A stretch of DNA of 64,000 nucleotides, from positions 29,336,592 through 29,400,591 of the forward strand of contig CP141143.1 in assembly GCA_035235625.1 (NCBI GenBank), given 5' to 3'. Numbering within the stretch: position 1 is the first letter of the stretch; every line of letters begins with the position of its first letter. Below, in pieces: positions 57,017 to 64,000 of this stretch. The position numbers and the translations under genes were made by a program. This DNA is from Saururus chinensis. Taxonomy: Eukaryota > Streptophyta > Magnoliopsida > Piperales > Saururaceae. Under the pieces are notes generated by a model that was not told the DNA's origin, did not search any database, and was given only the letters and a program-made list of their open reading frames with translations.

Positions 57017-57513
57017 ATAGTCTAAATCAGCAAGCCTGCCACAAAACTCAAGATAGGTCTAATACAAGTCATGACATACATCAAGCTATCAATAGCTTGT
57101 GCATATGACACTCTCCATTCGAAGTCCGTCTTCCTCTATCTGAGGAGCCATACTCTTAGACAACATGGTACCCTAGTATATAGGTGATTCATTAGTCTTC
57201 TAACCAATATCATTGAAGCGTTTGAGAACACTCTCTATATATGATTCTTGAGATATACTTGGCTTGAATTCTTAGCCTTTCTATCCTTGTCAATTTTCAT
57301 CCTAAGGATGTAGGATGCTCATCCATGTCTTTTATCTCAAACTCGTTTGCGTCATTCTTTTAAGCAGACAATCATAAGTAATTTTCCATCAAGAGTACAT
57401 CATCTACATAAAGTGGCAGTATCATATACCTAGTCTCATCCCAGAAGGTACACAATGTCATGTTCATTAACTATAAACCCATATTCACTAATCACCTCAT
57501 GAAAAGTGAAGTA
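57017..57513 (-). pseudogene. Copia reverse transcriptase remnant
   Basis: The minus strand reads FHEVISEYGFIVNEHDIVYLLG, a stop, then MILPLYVDDVLL with the catalytic YVDD, and further down VSYAQAIDSLMYVMTCIRPILSFVAGL (the usual vPYasAvGSLMYaMvcTRPD motif). Several stops and frameshifts. It abuts the CACTA right end at 57017 and a copy of the SDR 5' end at 57514. It is the upstream part of the same Copia element as 51691-53029. Confidence 0.85.
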
Positions 57514-57884
57514 TCATTGCCTTGGGCGGCACCGGTGATGATTGCATCCTTTCCTTGCAGCCTGAAAGCCATTTTGGTCAGGGAAAATGATCTCGAGTTT
57601 AAGTAGGAACAGAATTGCACAGCGATTTGAATTTACAAAATAGAATTGCACACGGATGAAGTACTTCCGTGTAAGGTAGATGTATGGAACATAAATATAT
57701 ATAATGCATACCTCATTCTTTTTATATAAAAAAATGCCTTGACTACAAAGCTTGAAATGCTCTATTGCTTGTTCTACAAGTCCCGAGCTGAAGGCTCGCA
57801 CTTAAATAATACTCCACTATAATAGTAGCTTGTGTGAGAGGGCTATCTTTTCCGATCATTTATGTTTAATGTGAAACACACACT
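57514..57884 (-). pseudogene. Second copy of the SDR 5' end and leader
   Basis: It is nearly identical to 50497-50860. It includes the region of the SDR start, ATTTTCCCTGA(C/T)CAAAATGGCTTTCAG, and about 20 codons. A two-base change/indel alters the frame after AARKG. It stops at the codons for GAAQGIG, where Copia RT begins, and upstream of the leader it is cut by a CACTA insertion at 57885. Confidence 0.85.
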
Positions 57885-60241
57885 CACTACAAGAAAAAAG
57901 ACTATTAGTGACGCATTTAAGCATCTCTAATAGTCATAAAAGCATCGTTAATAACTTTTTAAGCATCGCTAAAAGTGTCGTTAATAGTCTCGTCGGAACT
58001 ACTCATTAGCGACACATATAAAAAACCGTCGCTAATAGCATATTATTAGTGACACATTGTTATCGCAACACTAATATAATTTTATTAGCGATGCTTTTTA
58101 AGGCGTCAATAATAATAAATTAGGAGTGACATTTTCTAAAACGTCGTTAATATAAAAAAAACTAAAAATCACTACTAGTTTGAAAGCATCGCTAATAAGA
58201 AAAAATTTATAAAAAAAATTAAATTCATTTTTAGCAACGCTTTTAAAAGCGTTACTAATAAGAAAATAAATTAAAATAATAAAAATAATCATTAGCGCTA
58301 ATAAAAAATAAATTACAAAAAATAAAAATATTGTGTACTAGTGATACTTTTTAAAGCGACGCTAAAATGTAAAACATATAAAAAAAATAATAAAACAGTT
58401 ATTAGCAACGCTTTTGAATGTGTCACTAATGACAATAAAAAAACAGATTTGGCTGGAGGAGGGACCGAGGGAGGGGGTATGGGGGAAAGGGGTGGAACAT
58501 GGTGGGGGAGAACAGGGAGGGAAGGGGGGGGGGGGGGGAGGAGGGGATGGGGAGCCAGATTCCGCGCCCTCTGGTGGACGGAGGGGAGGAGGTGGGGTGG
58601 AAAACAAGTGGGGGTGACCAGGGAGAGGGGGGAGTGAGGGGGAATTGGAATCCGGCTCACCAAGAACCCTCCTCTAGTAGGACGGAGGAGAGGATGGGGC
58701 GGAAATCAAGCAGGAGGCGGGGCGGTGACCGGGGAGAGGGGGAGAAAGGGGTGACTGGGGAGAGGGGGAGGAGAGGGAGCCTGATTCCAGCACACGAGAG
58801 AGAGGGGGAGGATGTGGGTTGATCTTCGAGGGGGAGTGAGAGGGAGCCAAATTCCTGCACCCGCAGCCCCCTCCTCCCGTAAGACAAAGGGGAGGAGTCG
58901 GCCGAAATCAAAACCCGGCGCAGAAAACAGAAGGAAGGGGGGGCGACCGGGGAGAGGGGGGAGGAGGGGGAGCTAGATTCCTGCAGATGGAGCCCCCTCC
59001 TCTTGCAGGATGCAAGGGGCGAGGGGGGCAAAACAACTGATCGGTGGCTACGTGACAATGGCGGATCAGGGGCGAACGACTGTGGCAGGAATGGAAGTGG
59101 GGGTGGTAGAAGGAGAAAGGGGGGTATCAACGCGGTCAGGCAAAATTTCCCCCCGGCCTCACGCGGGAAGAAATGCGACCAAAAATTACACACGTTTTTT
59201 ATTTTTTGCAACACTTTATAATACTTTTGCGATGTTTGTAAGTGATCAATGTTGCAATAAGGCAAAACATTTGCGACATTTACTTCTAATCGTCTCAAAT
59301 AATAAAAAAGAGAGTGAAAAGAAAAAAGAGAGAGAAGAGGAAGAGAGGAGAGAGCGAATTTTTATTATATATTAAAAAATTTAAAATAATAAAAATAAAA
59401 TAAAAAACTGCATTAGTGGTGTCTAGGAATATGCGTCGCTAATACCTATGCGTCATTAATACATCTTGTATTAGCGACACATATGACTTTGTGTCACTAA
59501 TATGTAGGGTATTAGCAAGAGGGGGGTTGAGAAGGAGCCAGATTCCGGCATCTAGAGCCCCCTCCTTTAGTAAGACGAAGGGGAGGAGGGGGCGGAAATC
59601 AGAACCCGACGTAGAAAATAGAGGGAAGTGGGGGTGACCAGGGAGAGGGGGAGTAGGATTCTTGCAGACAGAGCCCCCTCCTCCTGCAGGATGCAGGGGT
59701 GAGGGGGGCGTGACGGCGTATCGGTGGCTGCGTGATGATTGCAGATCGGCGGCGAATGTCTGCAGAAGGAGGAAGGGAGAGATATAATTGCGGTTGAGCA
59801 AAATTTTTGTAGTGCCTCACACAGGAATTAACTCGGGTGAAAATCATCTGCGATTTTTATTTTTTGGACATCATAAATAATACTTTTTGTGTTTTTTGTA
59901 AGTGAACGTCGCAATAAGGCAAAACATTAGCGACATTTACTTCTAAACGTCGCTAATAATAAAAAAGAGAGAAAAAAGAAAAAAAGAGAGAAGCGGAAGA
60001 GAGAGAGAGAAGAGGGAGAAGGAGAGAGAGGGGCGATAGACCGAGAGAGAGAGAGAGGGAGAGAGAGAGAGAGAGAAGAGAAAAAGGAAGAGAGAAATTT
60101 TTTATTATATATTAAAAAATTTAAATAAAATAAAATAAATAATGTATTAGCGACGCATAGGAATATGTGTCACTAATAAATAAGGTATTAATGACACATA
60201 TGACTTTGCATCACTAATACGTAGGGTATTAGCGATGCATA
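57885..60241. mobile_element. CACTA-type non-autonomous element, left part
   Basis: It starts CACTACAAGAAAAAAGAC, the classic plant En/Spm-type terminus. Subterminal dyads follow (attagtgacgcatttaagc, gtcgctaatagc; to 58440), then a GC-rich core (58445-59170), AT/dyad sequence, a second GC-rich core (59515-59800), GA-rich tract (59960-60100) and more dyads up to 60240. The unit around 58842-59500 is repeated from 59527, offset about 685 bp. No transposase and no right terminus; sequence changes abruptly at 60242. Confidence 0.7.
58842..60240. repeat. Tandem duplication (~685-bp offset) in the CACTA element
   Basis: gagggagccaaattcctgcac, gaggagtcggccgaaatcaaaacc and gccccctcctcttgcaggatgcaagg (58835-59015) recur as gaaggagccagattccggcat, gagggggcggaaatcagaaccc and gccccctcctcctgcaggatgcagg (59527-59700). 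The ttcttttttgagagaga and dyad parts follow in both. Confidence 0.7.
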
Positions 60242-61543
60242 CTAGGAGTTCACGGGGCTTTTAGCTCACAGGTGGAATGTCCATTCTGGGCGTATTTTTG
60301 CACTCAAGTTTTCTGAGTGATCTGGATTCGTAGGAGCGTCAAGGAGGAGAGACGGAACATCGTTCATGGGAAAACTCGAGAATTAGGATAGTTTAAGTTT
60401 CTCCTTTTGTGAAAAACTAAGGTTTAAATAGTTGAAGTATGGTCAAAAACATATTTTGATGAAACTTATGTTTTTGACTTTTTGGTGAGAATAAAGACAT
60501 TCTTTATGAAAACTTAGTGAACTATAATTCTTATTTACTGTCACTTGTCTAAATATGAGGTTGTCTTGTCATGGCTCGAGCTTAGGTGCACTTTGATGAC
60601 ATAATTGGTCTTTGGACCTTCCCAAGAGCTTGGGTTGTGACAATTGCGGACTAAATCATCATAATCATGTTTGCATGCAGAAAGTGGAGTTGATTCCAAG
60701 TCTTTTAGAGCTGGAATCACCAAATCACATTGTGGTGTGACTTATTCGATTCTAGCACCCAACCCCCGTTTTAGAATTATAGATTCCGTTATTTTTTAAC
60801 AGTTACCTCTCATATCGATTTGAGCCTCAAGAAGTGTACTGTAATAGGTGGTGCCCACTTAAAAAGTTTAAAATTACCTGTGTGATGTTATTTAATAGGA
60901 CTTGAATTTAGGAGCACAATAGTACCAAGAACGTGCATATCCGAGTTCAAGAGAGTGAATTATATTAGTTTAAAGTTTTAAAAATAGGTTCGAAGCGACG
61001 TACAAATTTATTTTTAAAACTTCCATTACCAAACGTAATTCTCATTAAGTGGTGAATTATTGAGAAGTGCTACTTCTGTTTCAACTTCTATTTCTAAAAA
61101 ATTCAACACGCAAACAGCCCCTAGATCTCTATACTAACAAAATAGAATTCGTATTATTCTGAAAACCTATAGCAACCCAAATTACATTTCTTGTCCAGCC
61201 ACTCATAAGACCAACAATTCAGATTGCCAACAATAGAACTGGTCCCACTTTCTATGCCACCAACAAATCAGAATGTGGGCTCTTTGATTAAACTTCCAAA
61301 TGCCATCTAATCTTCCTGTGAAAACCCAAACCCATTTATAAATTACACCCACAAAAACCTTATGACATAAACAAATATTGAAGCATAAATTAATCATAAA
61401 ATAGAGACTAAAATGAGGATATGTAAATTACTATATATTTGTGCATGCATGCATAGAGAAATATGCTCTTCAAGGAAGAGGAGTGAACAAAGGTGTCATC
61501 AAACTTATGGACAGAAGATATGGTAAGAAAGAGTACTGATCTG
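60242..61543. other. Unrecognised sequence
   Basis: No ORF above about 64 codons with recognised motifs. A reverse GAGATCTAGGGGCTGTTTGCG at 61110-61130 resembles a MITE end (GGGGCTGTTTG) without a visible partner. Probably retroelement or intergenic debris. Confidence 0.35.
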
Positions 61544-61758
61544 CAGGGGCGGAGCCACATACAGGGTTGGGGGGCAACTTCCCGCCCCCCCCTAAATATT
61601 TATAAATTTTTTATATTACCTATATAGTATAATAGTTATGCCCCCTCTAAAAAAAAAATTTGCCCCTCCCCCATCATCTTTGCTCTCTTTGTAATGTGCT
61701 ATATGCCCTCTATGTTCAAACTTGCCCCTCCTCATCTGAACTCCTAGCTCCGCCCCTG
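61544..61758. mobile_element. hAT-type MITE (215 bp)
   Basis: The ends CAGGGGCGGAGCCACATAC and, outward from the right, CAGGGGCGGAGCTAGGAGT share 12 terminal bases. Flanking octamers CTGATCTG at 61536-61543 and 61759-61766 are identical. Eight base pairs with CAGGGGCGG ends fits plant hAT MITEs. The interior is CCCC/AT-rich and non-coding. Confidence 0.9.
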
Positions 61759-61766
61759 CTGATCTG

Positions 61767-62676
61767 GAAATGATCTCTATTCAAGAAAACCAAAGATATG
61801 TTGACGTGGAAACTGTTTTCACGTATGAATAATAATTACCTATTTTCATAGGGTCACAACCCATGACGAGGAGCGTAGCACCATTCGCAGGGGTCTAGCG
61901 GCCTTCAAAAGGCTATAGTACATGTCATGCTCCAAGATTTTATAAATCTGTTTATTAGAAATAAGCATTGAAAAGATTACAAGCGAGAGGAATAATACCC
62001 TGAGCCACACTATATTGTGAGCCATGTGAGCTGCTCCAATCTTGGTTGCCCATTCCCAATTAGATGATCATAGATAAGGCGTTGGCGAGCTCCAATCATG
62101 TTTTAACTTAAGTATTTTTTTATAATGCCAATTATACCCCTCCTATTCGTCTTCCACTTCCACCATTGAGTCTCCCTCCAGCCCCTATCTCCCATCTCTC
62201 CGGCCTCCTTCCCACCTTTCTCCAACCGCCCTCTAGTTGCCATTACCACCGGCAGTCAGCAGTCATCAACCCCACCTCCCTCTACCTGAGTGCATAGCCA
62301 TCAGCCACAACAACCCTTTACCCTTATTACCACCAACTGCCATCAGTCCCTCCTCTCATGAGCCCTCTCCTAGGCGACCAGCGACCAAGATACAACAACG
62401 CTCTTCAACTTCCCTTTTGGCTTCATTCATCCCACTTCCTCTACAACCAATTGAGTCCTGATCCTCAAAGGTTCCTCATTTTCTGGTTAAATTTTTCTGG
62501 GCTTCAAAATTTATGCTTCGAGTCTTGATTTCAATGGTTTGAGTGCCATTTTGGTGTTGAATTAATACAAGGATTGCTGATTTTTGGTATGCTTTGAGGC
62601 AAATTTTAATGTTTGAGCCCTAATTCAATAGCTCATCTTGAAAAAAAAATTAGAGTTTAGTTTGATGAGGTCCTGA
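61767..62676. other. Unrecognised sequence with a Pro/Ser-rich small ORF
   Basis: A 74-codon plus ORF (62237-62461, MPLPPAVSSHQPHLPLPE...) is Pro/Ser-rich and lies in a CT-rich stretch. I see no domain, and compositional bias explains its length. Nothing else stands out. Confidence 0.3.
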
Positions 62677-64000
62677 AACTACAACAAAAATGACTATTAG
62701 CGACACAATAAAAAGCGTCGCTAAAAAGTATTATTTGCAATGTTTAAAAAAATATCTTAAAAAATAGTTATTTGCGACGCTTTTAAATAAATGTCACAAA
62801 TAGTGAACTATTTGCGATGTATAAAAAAGCGTTGAAAAAATAACAATTTGCGATGGTTTTAAAAAAGTGTAACAAATAGTGCTTATAAAAAATCATCGTA
62901 ATTAAAGTAAAAAATTTAGATCTATTTGCGAAGCTTTTTTAAAAGCACTACAAATAAAGATTTTTTTTTGAAAAAAACCTTTTAAGACTATTTGCAACTC
63001 AAGTAAAAAAGCGTCTCAAATAGTCATAATTTTTTTAAAAATTTTCTTATATTTGCGACGCTTTTTTATAAGCATTATAAATAGTACAACTATTCATTTT
63101 TATTTTTTTTCTTTGCGATAATTTTTTATAAGTGTCGCACATTATGAAACTATTCGTGACAATTAGAAAAAAACGTTGGAAATAGTTATAATTTTTTTAA
63201 ACTTATTTTATTTGCGACACTTTTTTATAAGTGTCGCAAATAGTTGTAAAGAATTTTTTTAGTTTTTTTGTATTTTTATTTAATATTTGAATATTTAAAA
63301 GAGTTGGAAATACATTATATTTTATTTAATATTTATTATTTCAATATATAATAAAAAAATAAAAAAAAATTAAATTAAATTACCCTACTTTTTCCTCACT
63401 TCTCCTTGGAGCTGTGACTCATGCATACACACTTGAGAAAGAGAAGAGGGAGAGAGACAGAAAGGAAAGATGAGAGAGAGGAGAGAGAGAAGAGATGTGA
63501 TAGAGAGACGAGAGCTAGAAGAGAGAGGGGAGAGAGAAAAGAGAGAAAGATGCATGAGAGATAGTGATGAGGCGAGAGTGCATACAGAGAGGAGATAGAG
63601 GGAAGAGAGAGGAGTGGAGATAGAGAGAAGAGATAAGAGAAGAGAGAGAGAGTGGTGAGAGAGAAAGAGTGGAGAGAGAGAGAGAGTGGTGAGAGAGAAA
63701 GAGTGGAGAGAGTGGAGAGAGAGAGGAGAGACAGAGAAGAGAGGGAGAGGGAGAGGGAGAGAGAAAAATATGCAAATATAAGAAATTTGACACAGACCAA
63801 AATAAGGTGAGCCGAAGGGTCGCCATAGTCTAACAGAAGGAGGAGGAGAGGGGAGAGAACATGAGAATTAAATTTTAGTTTTTGAAATTTTTTATTATAT
63901 ATTATATTTAAAAAATAATAAAATAAAATATAAAGTATTAGCGACACAGGAATTTACATCACTAATGCCCTAGGTATTAGCAACGGAAACTCACATACAT
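62677..64000. mobile_element. CACTA-type element running off the window
   Basis: The left end AACTACAACAAAAATGAC is one change from CACTACAACAAAAATGAC. Subterminal tatttgcgacgctttt/aaagcgtcgcaaat-type dyads fill 62695-63240. A GA-rich tract (63430-63765) and ggaggaggagaggggagagaacatgagaatt (63838-63868) follow, the reverse complement of the 24.5-27.7 kb array unit. Dyads return at 63940. Ser/Leu ORFs on the minus strand of the GA tract are artefacts. Confidence 0.7.

Noticed and set aside
63396-63947. 183-codon Ser/Leu-rich ORF with a membrane-like profile
   Set aside because: It is the translation of a GA/CT simple-sequence tract in a CACTA-type element; the same kind of artefact occurs at 21048, 25217, 25288 and 54373.
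1-64000. An undescribed multi-gene system
   Set aside because: No cluster of intact genes exists; every recognised coding part is a broken gene or a retroelement domain, and the remaining structure is explained by nested transposons, minisatellites and segmental duplication.

Overview
This window is nuclear DNA of a flowering plant and consists almost entirely of nested, mostly decayed transposable elements. A monocot seems plausible from the Stowaway MITEs with CTCCCTCC-type ends and the abundance of CACTA elements and chromoviruses, but the sequence does not settle it. I recognise only two host-type genes, both broken: three exons of a 3-hydroxyisobutyryl-CoA hydrolase (CHY1)/enoyl-CoA hydratase-like gene (14.5-16.0 kb, minus) and a short-chain dehydrogenase/reductase (SDR) gene (43.9-50.55 kb, minus) cut in two by a retrotransposon. 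I see no rRNA, tRNA, CRISPR or prokaryotic feature.

Layout. 0-8.5 kb: an old Copia/SIRE-like LTR retrotransposon (1149-7813) with related LTR debris on both sides. 8521-13118: a 4.6-kb solo LTR (TG...CA) with a perfect 5-bp target duplication GAGGG. 13.1-18.7 kb: low-complexity and unrecognised sequence around the CHY1-like exons, with a Stowaway MITE in one intron. 18.8-23.0 kb: CACTA right-end fragments alternating with copies of the region found upstream of the SDR gene. 23.0-24.5 kb: an LTR fragment carrying a 56-bp minisatellite. 24.5-27.7 kb: a tandem array of units of roughly 420 bp, apparently CACTA-derived. 27.7-38.4 kb: an inverted, truncated copy of the 8.5-13.1 kb LTR, itself split by a protein-less LTR retrotransposon (30603-37809, minus) from the same family as the 23-24.5 kb fragment. 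38.5-43.2 kb: CACTA-type elements, one carrying a 728-bp element with a perfect 8-bp target duplication.

43.9-51.6 kb: the SDR pseudogene, interrupted by a Ty3/gypsy chromovirus (44235-50096, minus) that retains gag, protease, RT, RNase H, integrase and chromodomain but has many stops. 51.7-57.5 kb: the 3' part of a Copia element (minus), split by a CACTA-type element (53030-57016) of alternating CT-rich tracts and gcgacgtata dyads. 57.5-60.2 kb: a second copy of the SDR 5' end, broken by a CACTA insertion. 60.2-64 kb: unrecognised sequence, a 215-bp hAT MITE with a perfect 8-bp target duplication, and the start of another CACTA element running off the window.

The genes do not form a pathway. 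The history is one of insertion into insertion, plus segmental duplication of the SDR upstream region. I found no convincing new biological system. The most unusual items are the 4.6-kb solo LTR family, the protein-less minus-strand LTR element with its internal ~150-bp repeats and 56-bp LTR minisatellite, and the CACTA-derived arrays.
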